This document shows, piece after piece, positions 32,821-42,291 of a stretch of DNA of 64,000 bases (its first letter is position 1; every line of letters begins with the position of its first letter). The stretch spans positions 124,001-188,000 of the forward strand of contig NZ_JIAV01000018.1 in NCBI RefSeq assembly GCF_000620645.1, given 5' to 3'. The DNA is from Nocardioides sp. URHA0032. GTDB lineage: Bacteria; Actinomycetota; Actinomycetes; Propionibacteriales; Nocardioidaceae. The notes beneath the pieces are model-generated. The model was not told where the DNA came from. It did not search any database and saw only the letters and a program-made list of their open reading frames with translations. The position numbers were made by a program, and so were the translations under genes.

Positions 32821-33623
32821 CAGAAGGACATCCGCTTCGTGAGGCGGCGGACGGCCCACACCCAGCCCAGGGCGGCCAGCACCGCGAGGTAGACGACGTG
32901 CACGAGCGCCGTACCGGCGTCGACCGTGTCGAGCGTGAGCATCCTGGTGAGGTCGACCCCATGCCAGAGCGGGGTGACGCGGGCGACGGCCTCCAGCCAG
33001 GGATCGACGTTCTGGATCGGGAAGAACGCGCCGGAGAACAGGAACAACGGGATCATGCCGAGCCGGAAGACTAGGGCGAAGGCGCTCTCGTCCTTGAGTC
33101 CGGCGGTGAACGCGTAGATCGGGGTCGCGAACGCCAACCCGACCAGCAGTTGGGCGAGGAACGCCAGGACCGCGCCCCAGACGGTCGCGAAGACACCGAA
33201 GGGCGCCATCACGACGACGAACACGCCGCAGGTGAGCGCCACCCGGAACATCACGAACCCGAGGTGGCCGAGGATCACCTCTCGCACCGACAGCGGGGAC
33301 GCGGTCATGCCGAAGTAGGTGCGCTGCCACTTGATCATGCCCATGACCGGGTAGGTCACCTCGCCGAAGACGGTCTGCATCGCCTGCGCGGCCAACAGGC
33401 CCGGGGCGATGAACGCGAGGTACGACGTGGCGCCGTCGAGCTGGTCGGGGTCGCCGGCGATGTAGTCGCCGAGCAGGACACCCATCGCGAGCACGTACAG
33501 CAGCGGGTTGACGAACGACGAGATCGCCGAACCCTTCCAGGTGCGCTTGTAGACGATCGTCCAGTAGTCGAGGAGCCGGCCCGCGCCGGCCACGGTGCTC
33601 GTGGGTGCCGTGGAGTCGGTCAT
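32820..33623 (-). CDS. ABC-2 type permease, first subunit
   Basis: A 267-residue six-helix permease (WKGSAISSFVNPLLYVLAMG, TYFGMTASPLSVREVILGHL). It is a paralogue of the next permease, so the transporter is a heterodimer. The ATG shares a base with the ATPase stop (TGATG), coupling their translation. Confidence 0.88.
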   Translation of the reverse strand: MTDSTAPTSTVAGAGRLLDYWTIVYKRTWKGSAISSFVNPLLYVLAMGVLLGDYIAGDPDQLDGATSYLAFIAPGLLAAQAMQTVFGEVTYPVMGMIKWQRTYFGMTASPLSVREVILGHLGFVMFRVALTCGVFVVVMAPFGVFATVWGAVLAFLAQLLVGLAFATPIYAFTAGLKDESAFALVFRLGMIPLFLFSGAFFPIQNVDPWLEAVARVTPLWHGVDLTRMLTLDTVDAGTALVHVVYLAVLAALGWVWAVRRLTKRMSF

Positions 33624-34555
33624 CAGTCCACCAGCGTCCGACCGGTCAGGCGGAGGAACACGTCCTCGAGGGTGGAGCGGCGTACCAGCGTGGCGGCCGG
33701 CTGGAGGCCGCGCTCGTGGACCTTGGTCACCGTTTCCTCGCCGTCCGCGGTGTAGAGGAGCAGGCGGTCCGGCAGCACCTCGACGCGGTCCGCGAGGTCC
33801 TGGACCTTCTCGGCGAGCGCCTCGTGCTCGCCGACGCCGAACCGGAGCTCGGCGACCTCGCGGGTGGAGTGCTCGGCGATCAGGGTCAGCGGCGAGCCTT
33901 CCGCGACGATGACGCCCTTGTCCATCACGACGAGGCGGTCCGAGAGCTGCTCGGCCTCGTCCATGTAGTGCGTGGTCAGCACGATCGTGACGCCCTGCTG
34001 CTTGAGCCGGAACAGCCGGTCCCACACGACGTGCCGGGCCTGGGGATCCAGGCCGGTGGTCGGCTCGTCGAGCAGCAGCACCTCGGGCCGGTTGATCAGG
34101 CTGCGCGCGATCGTGAGCCGCCGCTTCATGCCGCCGGACAGGTCCTCCACCATGGACCTGGCCTTCTCGGTCAGCTGCACGAACTCCAGCAGCTCCTCGA
34201 CCCGCTCCCGGACCTCCTTTCGCGGCAGCCCGAAGTAGCGGCCGTAGACGAAGAGGTTGTCGCTCACGGTCAGCTCGTTGTCGAGGGTGTCCTCCTGCGG
34301 GCAGACGCCGATCCGGGCCCGGATCTCCGGACCGTCGGTCGCCGGGTCGAGCCCGAGGATGCGCAGCGTCCCGCCGGTGACCGGCGAGACGGCGGCGACC
34401 ATCCGCATCGTGCTCGACTTCCCGGCGCCGTTCGGCCCGAGGAACCCGAACGCCTCGCCCCGGCGTACGTCGACGTCGATGCCGCGGACGGCCTCGAAGC
34501 TCCCGAACGACTTCCGGAGGCCCGAGGCGAAGATCATGGAGTCAGGGTCCGTCAC
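33623..34555 (-). CDS. ABC transporter ATPase, NodI/DrrA-like
   Basis: A 310-residue ATPase: Walker A GPNGAGKSS (about 38-46), Q-loop CPQEDTLDNELTV, signature LSGGMKRRL, Walker B VLLLDEPTTGLDP, H-loop TTHYMDEAEQ. A C-terminal extension of about 80 residues (RFGVGEHEALAEKVQ...) is typical of exporter ATPases of the DrrA/NodI class. Two starts are possible: GTG at 34555 (8 nt from a TAGGGT box, probably leaderless) or ATG at 34537. First gene of a three-gene exporter operon; cargo unknown. Confidence 0.9.
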   Translation of the reverse strand: MTDPDSMIFASGLRKSFGSFEAVRGIDVDVRRGEAFGFLGPNGAGKSSTMRMVAAVSPVTGGTLRILGLDPATDGPEIRARIGVCPQEDTLDNELTVSDNLFVYGRYFGLPRKEVRERVEELLEFVQLTEKARSMVEDLSGGMKRRLTIARSLINRPEVLLLDEPTTGLDPQARHVVWDRLFRLKQQGVTIVLTTHYMDEAEQLSDRLVVMDKGVIVAEGSPLTLIAEHSTREVAELRFGVGEHEALAEKVQDLADRVEVLPDRLLLYTADGEETVTKVHERGLQPAATLVRRSTLEDVFLRLTGRTLVD

Positions 34556-34563
34556 GTCACACC

Positions 34564-34569
34564 ACCCTA
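34564..34569 (-). promoter_or_regulatory. -10 box for the ABC exporter operon
   Basis: TAGGGT, 8 nt before the GTG start at 34555; consistent with a leaderless or near-leaderless transcript. Confidence 0.42.
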
Positions 34570-34637
34570 GGACGCCCCACCGACAGCCGCCTCCGGTTAT
34601 CGGTGGTCACACGCGTCACGTGCGTGCTGTCGGGTCC

Positions 34638-34819
34638 GCGGTTGGTGACCAAACCGCAGACGAATCGGGCCCCGATCTGCGGTTGGTGACCAATCCGCGC
34701 ACCGGACGACCGCGCGGGCCGACCCAGGCGACCGCTATGCGAACGACGTCCGGACACCCACGATTGGTCACGAACCGCAGGTGGGAGCGCTCCAGATCTG
34801 CGGTTGGTGACCAATCCGC
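34638..34819. repeat. Four-copy palindrome patch upstream of ridA
   Basis: The core GCGGTTGGTGACCAA-TCCGC, itself a palindrome around TTGGTGACCAA, occurs at 34638-34657, 34679-34698 and 34800-34819, plus an inverted variant at 34761-34778. They pair off as two larger hairpins, copy 1 with 2 and copy 3 with 4, with arms of 15-20 bp. Such paired palindromes resemble REP/BIME elements or a multi-site operator. The last copy supplies TTGGTG, a plausible -35, 16 nt before the ridA -10 box. Confidence 0.75.
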
Positions 34820-34825
34820 GTGCCC

Positions 34826-34831
34826 TACAGT
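34826..34831 (+). promoter_or_regulatory. -10 box for ridA
   Basis: TACAGT, 7 nt before the GTG start at 34839; TTGGTG 16 nt upstream may serve as the -35. The transcript would be leaderless. Confidence 0.5.
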
Positions 34832-34838
34832 CGCCGAC

Positions 34839-35219
34839 GTGGATCGCCAGCACGCAAGGTCGGGATCACCGTTCGAGGCCAGCATCGGGTTCAGCCGGGC
34901 CGTCCGCATCGGCAGCACCATCGCCGTGAGCGGGACGGCACCGGTGTGGCCGGACGGCGGCGTGGACCCGGACCCCGCCGTCCAGGCCCGCCGCTGCTGG
35001 GAGATCGCCCTGACCGCGGTCGAGGAGCTGGGCGGTACGGCGGCCGACGTGATCCGGACCCGGCAGTTCGTCGTCGACCCGGCGGACGGCGAGGCGGTCG
35101 GCGCCGTGCACGGCGAGTTCTTCCGGGAGGTGCAGCCCGCGAGCACGATGGTGGTGGTCAGGGCGCTGCTCGACCCGCGGTGGAAGGTCGAGGTCGAGCT
35201 GGACGCCGTCCTCGCCTGA
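34839..35219 (+). CDS. RidA family protein
   Basis: A 126-residue RidA/YjgF protein, a trimeric enamine/imine deaminase fold that removes reactive 2-aminoacrylate from PLP enzymes. Marks are SRAVRIGSTIAVSGTAPV and TRQFVVDPADGEAVGAVHGEFF; the arginine-binding residue region VVVRALLDPRWKVEVELDAV is present. This length is usual. The GTG start is chosen because a -10 box lies 7 nt upstream and family homology starts soon after. Whether it is active as a deaminase or is a variant cannot be told. Confidence 0.87.
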   Translation: MDRQHARSGSPFEASIGFSRAVRIGSTIAVSGTAPVWPDGGVDPDPAVQARRCWEIALTAVEELGGTAADVIRTRQFVVDPADGEAVGAVHGEFFREVQPASTMVVVRALLDPRWKVEVELDAVLA

Positions 35220-35291
35220 GCAGGCGCAGGCGGGGTGTGAGTCGCCCGGAGCACAGTTTCTGCGGGTGACCCGCTGGGCACCGTCAGCGTC

Positions 35292-36974
35292 GTGTCCTTC
35301 GAACAGTCCAGCACCGGGCGCTACGCGGCGATCGCCCGACTCCTGGTCCGGCACGGGCGGTCGGACCTGGTGTCCGGTGCCCGCCTCGACGAGTACGCCC
35401 TGAACCCGGTCGGCGACGATCCGGTCTCGGACAAGGCGGAGGCGTTCGCGGCCGACCTGGAGTCGATGGGCCCGACGTTCATCAAGCTCGGCCAGCTGCT
35501 CTCGACCCGGTTCGACCTCCTGCCGGCGTCCTACACGACCGCGCTGAGCCGGTTGCAGGACGAGGTGGAGCCGTTCGACTTCGAGATCGTGCGTACGACG
35601 ATCGCCGAGGACCTCGGCGCCGACGTCCGTCACCTCTTCGCCGAGCTGGACCCCGAGCCCGTGGCCGCCGCCTCCCTGGGGCAGGTGCACCGGGCCGTCC
35701 TGCGCAGCGGCCGCGAGGTGGCGGTCAAGGTGCAGCGGCCCGGCGTGCGCGACGAGGTCCGCGCCGACCTGGCGACCCTCGCCCGGATCGCCACGGTCGC
35801 GGACAAGGGCAGCGACCTGGGCCGCACCTACGGCTTCGCCGGGCTGCTGCGCGAGTTCGAGAGGTCCCTGCGGCTGGAGCTGGACTACCGGCGCGAGGCT
35901 CGCAACCTGATGCGCTTCGCGGACCTGACCAGACGGTACGACCTCCTGGTCGTGCCCGACCCGGTCTTGGACCTGACGTCGGGCCGGGTCCTGACGATGG
36001 ACTTCGTGGAGGGCCGCAAGGTCACCGACGTCGGTCCGCTCGGGCTGCTCGACCTCGACACGGCGGCGATCGTTGACCAGCTGTTCTCGGCGTACCTGAA
36101 GTGCATCCTCGAGGACGGCTTCCTGCACGCCGACCCGCACCCCGGCAACGTGCTGGTCACCACCGACGGCCGACTCGGGATCCTGGACCTGGGCATGGTC
36201 ACCACGATCCCGCCGCGGCTCCAGGAGAAGGTGGTCCGCCTCCTGGTCGCCATCGGCGACGACAACGGCGAGCAGGCGGCGCGGGTGCTGGCCGACATGG
36301 GCCAGCCACTGGAGCACTACGACGCGGAGGCCTTCCGCGACGACGTCACCCACCTGGTCGCGGAGGCGGTCGCCACCGGCCCGGACCTGCAGGCCGGACG
36401 GGTGCTGGTCGAGCTGAGCCGCGTCTCCGGCGCGCACGGCCTGCGCCCGCCGCCGGAGATGTCGATGGTCGGCAAGGCGCTGCTGAACCTCGACCAGACC
36501 ACGCTGCACCTCGAGCCCGACTTCGTGCCCGCGGAGGCGATCCGCGACAACCTGCCGCACATCCTCCGCGGCGGGCTGCGTACGTCGCCCGGCGACCTGG
36601 TGACCGCCGCGCTGGACGCCAAGGAGTTCACCTCGCAGCTCCCGCGGCGGGCCAACCAGATCCTCGACAGCCTCGCGGACGGCCGGTTCCGGCTGCGCGT
36701 CGACGCCGTGGACGAGGAGCGGCTGCACACCGTGCTCCAGCGCCTGGCGAACCGGGTCACGCTGGGACTGGTCATCGCCGCCACGATCCTCGGCGCGTCG
36801 CTGCTGATGCAGGTGCCGACCGACACCGAGATCCTCGGCTACCCGGCGATCGCGATCGTCCTGTTCACCGTGGCCATCCTCGGCGGGGCCGCGCTCGCGG
36901 CCTGGATCGTGGTGACCGACCGCAAGGTCGCCCGGACCGAGCTGCGCGCCCAGAAGGACGCCCCACGCCTCTGA
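35292..36974 (+). CDS. ABC1/AarF/UbiB atypical kinase-like protein
   Basis: A 560-residue UbiB-family protein with the KxGQ motif (FIKLGQLLSTR), the alanine-rich loop AAASLGQVHRA, AVKVQRPG, the catalytic HADPHPGN and metal LDLGM motifs. Two C-terminal membrane helices (about 485-505 and 515-538) anchor it. Members act as ATPases/kinases assisting isoprenoid quinone biosynthesis or lipid trafficking; menaquinone is the actinobacterial quinone. The GTG start lacks a good ribosome site, and 72 bp separates it from ridA. Confidence 0.87.
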   Translation: MSFEQSSTGRYAAIARLLVRHGRSDLVSGARLDEYALNPVGDDPVSDKAEAFAADLESMGPTFIKLGQLLSTRFDLLPASYTTALSRLQDEVEPFDFEIVRTTIAEDLGADVRHLFAELDPEPVAAASLGQVHRAVLRSGREVAVKVQRPGVRDEVRADLATLARIATVADKGSDLGRTYGFAGLLREFERSLRLELDYRREARNLMRFADLTRRYDLLVVPDPVLDLTSGRVLTMDFVEGRKVTDVGPLGLLDLDTAAIVDQLFSAYLKCILEDGFLHADPHPGNVLVTTDGRLGILDLGMVTTIPPRLQEKVVRLLVAIGDDNGEQAARVLADMGQPLEHYDAEAFRDDVTHLVAEAVATGPDLQAGRVLVELSRVSGAHGLRPPPEMSMVGKALLNLDQTTLHLEPDFVPAEAIRDNLPHILRGGLRTSPGDLVTAALDAKEFTSQLPRRANQILDSLADGRFRLRVDAVDEERLHTVLQRLANRVTLGLVIAATILGASLLMQVPTDTEILGYPAIAIVLFTVAILGGAALAAWIVVTDRKVARTELRAQKDAPRL

Positions 36975-37012
36975 GCCCAGGCCCTGTCGGTGCCGTGCGC
37001 AAGGATGGAACG

Positions 37013-40000
37013 GTGCCCGGTCCCCTGGAGAGGTTCAGCGAGGCGACGCGCACCTGGTTCGGTGCCGCGTTCGCCGAGCCGACCCCTGCCCAGGAGGGCG
37101 CCTGGCAGGCGATCGGCGCCGGCCGGCACGCGCTGGTGGTCGCGCCGACCGGCTCCGGCAAGACGCTCAGCGCGTTCCTCTGGAGCATCGACCGGCTGCT
37201 GACCGAGGAGCGCCCGGAGGACAAGCAACGGCGGTGCCGGGTCCTCTACATCTCCCCGCTCAAGGCCCTCGGGGTCGACGTCGAGCGCAACCTGCGCGCC
37301 CCGCTCACCGGCATCCGCCACACCGCCGAGCGGCTCGGGGTGCAGGTCCCGGACGTGACCGTCGGCGTCCGGTCGGGCGACACCCCCGCCGCCGACCGCC
37401 GCAAGCTCACGACCTCGCCGCCGGACATCCTGATCACGACCCCCGAGTCGCTGTTCCTGATGCTGACCAGCCAGGCACGCGAGGCCCTCCGCGGTGTCGA
37501 GACCGTGATCCTCGACGAGGTGCACGCCGTCGCCGGCACGAAGCGCGGCGCCCACCTGGCGGTCAGCCTGGAGCGCCTCGACGCGCTGCTGGACAGCCCG
37601 GCCCAACGGATCGGGCTGTCGGCCACGGTCCGCCCGCTCGAGGAGGTGGCCCGCTTCCTCGGCGGCAGCGCCCCGGTCGAGATCGTCGCGCCGCCGTCCG
37701 CGAAGGAGTGGGACCTCCGGGTCGTCGTCCCGGTCGAGGACATGACCGCTCCGGAGGAGTACGACGAGGAGGACGGCGACCCGCAGCGATCCCAGAGCAT
37801 CTGGCCGCACGTCGAGGAGCGGGTCGTCGACCTGATCGAGCAGCACCGCTCGACGATCGTCTTCGCCAACTCCCGCCGGCTGGCCGAGCGCCTCACCGCG
37901 CGCTTCAACGAGATCGCGACGGACCGCGCGGGCGCCGCGCTCGAGGGCCCGGCGAGCAGCCCGGCCCAGGTGATGGCCCAGTCCGGGCAGAGCCACGGCG
38001 CCGAGCAGGTGATCGCGAAGGCCCACCACGGCTCGGTGTCCAAGGAGCAGCGCGCACTCATCGAGGACGACCTCAAGCGCGGCCGGCTGCCCTGCGTGGT
38101 CGCCACCAGCAGCCTCGAGCTCGGCATCGACATGGGCGCGGTCGACCTGGTCGTCCAGATCGAGTCGCCCCCGTCCGTCGCCAGCGCGCTCCAGCGGGTC
38201 GGCCGCGCCGGCCACCAGGTCGGCGAGGTGTCGCGCGGCGTGCTGTTCCCGAAGCACCGCGGCGACCTGGCCCAGACCGCGGTCGCGGTCGGCCGGATGC
38301 GCACCGGCGCGATCGAGTCGCTCCGCGTCCCGGCCAACCCGCTGGACGTGCTGGCCCAGCAGGTGGTCGCCGCCACCGCCCTTGACGCGTGGGCCGCCGA
38401 CGACCTCTACGAGCTCGTGAAGCGCAGCGCGCCGTTCACGAACCTCCCCCGCAGCGCCTACGACGCCACCCTCGACCTGCTCAGCGGCCGCTACCCCTCC
38501 GACGAGTTCGCCGAGCTCCGCCCGCGCATCGTCTGGGACCGCGTCACCGGCCTCCTCACCGGCCGACCCGGCGCGCAGCGCCTCGCGGTCACCAGCGGCG
38601 GGACCATCCCCGACCGCGGCCTGTTCGGCGTGTTCCTCGTCGGGGGCGAGGGGCCGGGGCGCCGGGTCGGCGAGCTCGACGAGGAGATGGTCTACGAGTC
38701 CCGGGTCGGCGACATCTTCGCGCTCGGCGCGACCAGCTGGCGGATCGAGGACATCACCCACGACCGGGTGCTGGTCACGCCCGCGCCGGGCATCCCCGGC
38801 CGGCTGCCGTTCTGGAAGGGCGACACCCTGGGCAGGCCCGCCGAGCTCGGTGCCGCGATCGGCGCCTTCACCCGTGAGCTCGGGGCCCTGCCGCGCGACC
38901 GCGCCGTCCAGCGGGTCCGCGAGGACGGCCTCGACGAGTACGCCGCCGGCAACCTCGTCACCTACCTCCACGAGCAGCTCGAGGCGACGAACCTCCTGCC
39001 GACCGACCAGACCCTCCTCGTCGAGCGGTTCCGCGACGAGCTCGGCGACTGGCGGCTGGTGGTGCACTCGCCGTACGGCGTCCCGGTCCACGCTCCCTGG
39101 GCCCTGGCGATCAACGCCCGCCTGCGCGAGCGGTACGGCGTGGACGGCCAGGCCGTCGCGTCCGACGACGGCATCGTCATCCGGATCCCCGACACCGACG
39201 CGGAGCCGCCCGGCGGCGACGTGATCGTGTTCGAGCCCGACGAGATCGAGGCGATCGTCACCGACGAGGTCGGCGGCTCGGCGCTCTTCGCCAGCCGGTT
39301 CCGCGAGTGCGCCGCCCGCGCGCTGCTGCTCCCCCGCCGCGACCCCGGGCGCCGGTCGCCGCTGTGGCAGCAGCGCCAGCGGTCGGCCGCGCTCCTCGAG
39401 GTGGCCTCGAAGTACCCCTCCTTCCCGATCGTCCTCGAGGCCGTCCGCGAGTGCCTCCAGGACGTCTACGACCTGCCCAACCTGGTCGCGCTGATGCGCG
39501 GGGTCGACCGCCGCGAGGTCCAGGTCGTCGACGTGCCCACCCACCAGCCCTCCCCGTTCGCGCGCAGCCTGCTGTTCGGCTACGTCGCCCAGTTCATGTA
39601 CGAGGGCGACTCCCCCATCGCCGAGCGGCGGGCGGCGGCGCTCTCCCTCGACCAGGGGCTGCTGGCGGAGCTGCTCGGGCGCGCCGAGCTCCGCGAGCTG
39701 CTCGACCCCGAGGTGCTCGCCGAGGTCGAGGCCGAGCTCCAGCGCACCGCCCCGGACCGGCGCGCGCGTGACGCCGAGGGCGTCGCCGACCTGCTCCGGA
39801 TGCTCGGCCCGCTGTCCAAGGCCGAGGTCGCCGAGCGCTCCGTCGAGGGCGCCGACGTCGGCCCGTGGCTCCGGGCCCTCGCCGACAGCCGCCGGGCGGT
39901 CGAGGTGCGGATGGCCGGCGAGGAGCGCTGGACCGCGGTCGAGGACGTCGGCCGGCTCCGGGACGGGCTGGGCGTGCCCGTGCCGCCCGGCACCCCCGAC

Positions 40001-41518
40001 GCGTTCACCGATCCCGTGGAGGACCCGCTCGGCGACCTCGTGGCCCGCTACGCCCGCACCCACGGGCCCTTCACCACCGACCAGGTGGCGGCACGGCTCG
40101 GGCTCGGCGCCGCGGTCGTCCGGCACACCCTCCAGCGGCTGGCCGCGCAGGGTCGGGTGCTCGACGGCGAGTTCCGGCCCTCGGGCAGCGGCACCGAGTG
40201 GTGCGACGCCGAGGTGCTGCGCCGGCTCCGCCGCCGGTCCCTGGCCCGGCTCCGGCAGGAGGTCGAGCCGGTCGAGCCGGAGACGCTCGGCCGGTTCCTG
40301 TCCGCGTGGCAGCACGTCGGCGGCAGGCACCGCGGCATCGACGGCGTCCTCACCGTGGTCGACCAGCTGGCCGGCTGCGCCGTCCCCGCCTCGGCGCTCG
40401 AGCCGCTGGTGCTCGCCGCCCGGGTCCGCGACTACGAGCCGTCGTACCTCGACGAGCTCACCGCCTCCGGCGAGGTGGTGTGGGCGGGCCACGCAGCCCT
40501 GCCCGGATCCGACGGCTGGGTCTCGCTCCACCTCGCCGACCAGGCACCGCTGACGCTGCCCGAGCCGGCCCCCTTCGAGCACAGCGAGCTCCACCAGGCG
40601 GTCCTCGATGCGCTCGCGCCGGGTGGGGCCTGGTTCTTCCGCCAGCTCTCCGACCAGGTCGGCTCGACGAACGACGCCGCGCTCTCGGCGGCGCTCTGGG
40701 AGCTGGTCTGGGCCGGCCGGGTCAGCAACGACACCCTCGCCCCGCTCCGGGCGCTGACCCGCAGCGGCACGCCCAGCCACCGCAGCCGGCGACCCCCGCC
40801 GCGCCTCGGCCGCCGACCGGGCGGCCCGGTCCGCACGGGCCCGCCGGAGACCGCGGGCCGCTGGGCGCTGCTGCCGGCCCTCGACACCGACCCGACCCGC
40901 CGCGCCCATGCCGTCGCCGAGCGGCTCCTGGACCGGCACGGCGTGGTCATCCGCGGCGCGGTGGTGAGCGAGCGGGTGCCGGGCGGCTTCGCGGCGGTCT
41001 ACAAGGTGCTGTCGGCGTTCGAGGACTCCGGTCGCTGCCGCCGCGGCTACTTCGTGGCCGGCCTCGGTGCTGCCCAGTTCGGCACCGCCGGCGCCGTGGA
41101 CCGGCTGCGCACGTTCAGCGAGGTCCCGCACGACGCCAAGCCGAGCGCCGTCGCGCTCGCGGCGACCGACCCGGCCAACCCGTACGGCGCCGCGCTGCCG
41201 TGGCCCGAGACCAGCGGTCACCGGCCCGGCCGCAAGGCAGGGGCGATCGTGGTGCTCGTCGACGGTGTGCTGACGCTGTACGTCGAGCGCGGCGGCCGCA
41301 CCTTGCTGACCTGGTCCGAGGACCCCGACCTGCTCGGCCCGGCGACCGCCTCGCTGGCCGACGCCGCGCAGCGCGGCTCCCTGGGCCGGATCACCGTCGA
41401 GAAGGCGGACGGCGAGCAGCTGCTGGGCTCCGGCTCGACGCCGCTGCGCGAGGCGCTCCAGGCGGCCGGCTTCGTGACGACGCCGAAGGGGCTCCGGCTG
41501 AGGTCGCCCCATGGCTGA
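37013..41518 (+). CDS. lhr: Lhr-type large DNA helicase
   Basis: A 1501-residue superfamily 2 helicase, the full size of actinobacterial Lhr. Walker A APTGSGKT is at 44-51; motif II is DEVHAV, motif III SAT, motif VI QRVGRAGHQ. The helicase core (1-430) is followed by a winged-helix and Lhr core domain, and a C-terminal half that in mycobacteria forms a separate oligomerising module. Lhr translocates on single-stranded DNA and unwinds DNA-RNA hybrids. GTG at 37013 is chosen because AAGGA lies 7 nt upstream; GTG 36995 is an alternative. It is next to nei, as in mycobacteria. A very long open frame on the opposite strand is a codon-bias shadow. Confidence 0.94.
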   Translation: MPGPLERFSEATRTWFGAAFAEPTPAQEGAWQAIGAGRHALVVAPTGSGKTLSAFLWSIDRLLTEERPEDKQRRCRVLYISPLKALGVDVERNLRAPLTGIRHTAERLGVQVPDVTVGVRSGDTPAADRRKLTTSPPDILITTPESLFLMLTSQAREALRGVETVILDEVHAVAGTKRGAHLAVSLERLDALLDSPAQRIGLSATVRPLEEVARFLGGSAPVEIVAPPSAKEWDLRVVVPVEDMTAPEEYDEEDGDPQRSQSIWPHVEERVVDLIEQHRSTIVFANSRRLAERLTARFNEIATDRAGAALEGPASSPAQVMAQSGQSHGAEQVIAKAHHGSVSKEQRALIEDDLKRGRLPCVVATSSLELGIDMGAVDLVVQIESPPSVASALQRVGRAGHQVGEVSRGVLFPKHRGDLAQTAVAVGRMRTGAIESLRVPANPLDVLAQQVVAATALDAWAADDLYELVKRSAPFTNLPRSAYDATLDLLSGRYPSDEFAELRPRIVWDRVTGLLTGRPGAQRLAVTSGGTIPDRGLFGVFLVGGEGPGRRVGELDEEMVYESRVGDIFALGATSWRIEDITHDRVLVTPAPGIPGRLPFWKGDTLGRPAELGAAIGAFTRELGALPRDRAVQRVREDGLDEYAAGNLVTYLHEQLEATNLLPTDQTLLVERFRDELGDWRLVVHSPYGVPVHAPWALAINARLRERYGVDGQAVASDDGIVIRIPDTDAEPPGGDVIVFEPDEIEAIVTDEVGGSALFASRFRECAARALLLPRRDPGRRSPLWQQRQRSAALLEVASKYPSFPIVLEAVRECLQDVYDLPNLVALMRGVDRREVQVVDVPTHQPSPFARSLLFGYVAQFMYEGDSPIAERRAAALSLDQGLLAELLGRAELRELLDPEVLAEVEAELQRTAPDRRARDAEGVADLLRMLGPLSKAEVAERSVEGADVGPWLRALADSRRAVEVRMAGEERWTAVEDVGRLRDGLGVPVPPGTPDAFTDPVEDPLGDLVARYARTHGPFTTDQVAARLGLGAAVVRHTLQRLAAQGRVLDGEFRPSGSGTEWCDAEVLRRLRRRSLARLRQEVEPVEPETLGRFLSAWQHVGGRHRGIDGVLTVVDQLAGCAVPASALEPLVLAARVRDYEPSYLDELTASGEVVWAGHAALPGSDGWVSLHLADQAPLTLPEPAPFEHSELHQAVLDALAPGGAWFFRQLSDQVGSTNDAALSAALWELVWAGRVSNDTLAPLRALTRSGTPSHRSRRPPPRLGRRPGGPVRTGPPETAGRWALLPALDTDPTRRAHAVAERLLDRHGVVIRGAVVSERVPGGFAAVYKVLSAFEDSGRCRRGYFVAGLGAAQFGTAGAVDRLRTFSEVPHDAKPSAVALAATDPANPYGAALPWPETSGHRPGRKAGAIVVLVDGVLTLYVERGGRTLLTWSEDPDLLGPATASLADAAQRGSLGRITVEKADGEQLLGSGSTPLREALQAAGFVTTPKGLRLRSPHG

Positions 41519-41526
41519 GAAGAACC

Positions 41527-42291
41527 GTGCCTGAGGGCGACGCCGTCCGCCGTACCGCCCGGCGGCTCGCGAGGTCCCTGGACGGCCGGCAGCTCACCCG
41601 CACGGACTTCCGGGTGCCGCGGCACGCCACCGCCGACCTGTCCGGCGGGACGGTGCTCGAGACGGTCTCGCGGGGCAAGCACCTGCTCACCCGGGTCGAC
41701 GCCCCGGCGGGGCGGATCACGCTGCACACCCACCTGAAGATGGAGGGCAGCTGGCGCACCTACGACGCCGGCCGCCGCTGGAACTCCCGCGCCCCCGAGA
41801 TCCGGGTGGTGCTGGAGACGGCCGAGGTGACGGCGGTGGGCTACACGCTCGGGATCGTGGAGCTGATCCCCACCGAGCGCGAGGAGGACTCGGTCGGGCA
41901 CCTGGGGCCGGACCTGCTCAGCCCGGACTGGGACGAGGAGGAGGCGCTGCGACGCCTGCGGGAGCACCCGGAGCGGCCGGTCTTCGAGGCGCTCCGCGAC
42001 CAGACCCTGCTCGCCGGGGTCGGCACGATCTACGCCGCCGAGGTGCTGTTCGTGACGGGTGTCGCGCCGGAGACACCGGTCGGGGCCGTGCCCGACCTGC
42101 CCCGGATGGTGCGGCGGGTCCGCCAGATGCTCGACCAGGAGTGGTCTCGCACCGGGCGCGCGTGGGTCTACCGCCAGAAGCTGTGCCTCCGCTGCGGCAC
42201 CCAGGTGCGCGTCGACCAGCTCGGCCCGGCAGGCCAGGAGCGCTCGGCGTACTGGTGCCCGAGCTGCCAGCGGCTCACGCAGCAGACGTGA
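41527..42291 (+). CDS. nei: Formamidopyrimidine/endonuclease VIII-type glycosylase
   Basis: A 254-residue Fpg/Nei DNA glycosylase. After the initiator the chain reads PEGDAV, supplying the catalytic N-terminal proline and Glu3; the H2TH region is FEALRDQTLLAGVGTIYAAE, and the C-terminal zinc finger has C220, C223, C244 and C247. PEGDA and the H2TH form fit the actinobacterial Nei2 group. GTG start 9 bp after lhr. It shares the operon with lhr, suggesting a joint repair role. Its 3' end overlaps the convergent clgR gene by 17 bp. Confidence 0.93.
   Translation: MPEGDAVRRTARRLARSLDGRQLTRTDFRVPRHATADLSGGTVLETVSRGKHLLTRVDAPAGRITLHTHLKMEGSWRTYDAGRRWNSRAPEIRVVLETAEVTAVGYTLGIVELIPTEREEDSVGHLGPDLLSPDWDEEEALRRLREHPERPVFEALRDQTLLAGVGTIYAAEVLFVTGVAPETPVGAVPDLPRMVRRVRQMLDQEWSRTGRAWVYRQKLCLRCGTQVRVDQLGPAGQERSAYWCPSCQRLTQQT

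Noticed and set aside
34638..34819. CRISPR array
   Set aside because: The repeats are few, unequally spaced (41, 82 and 39 bp), in mixed orientation and without cas genes.
36839..41512. A 1557-codon open frame antisense to lhr
   Set aside because: It is a codon-bias shadow: high GC at third positions removes stops on the opposite strand. Its translation is low-complexity (R/G/D/H/L-rich) and without family motifs, whereas lhr has all helicase motifs.
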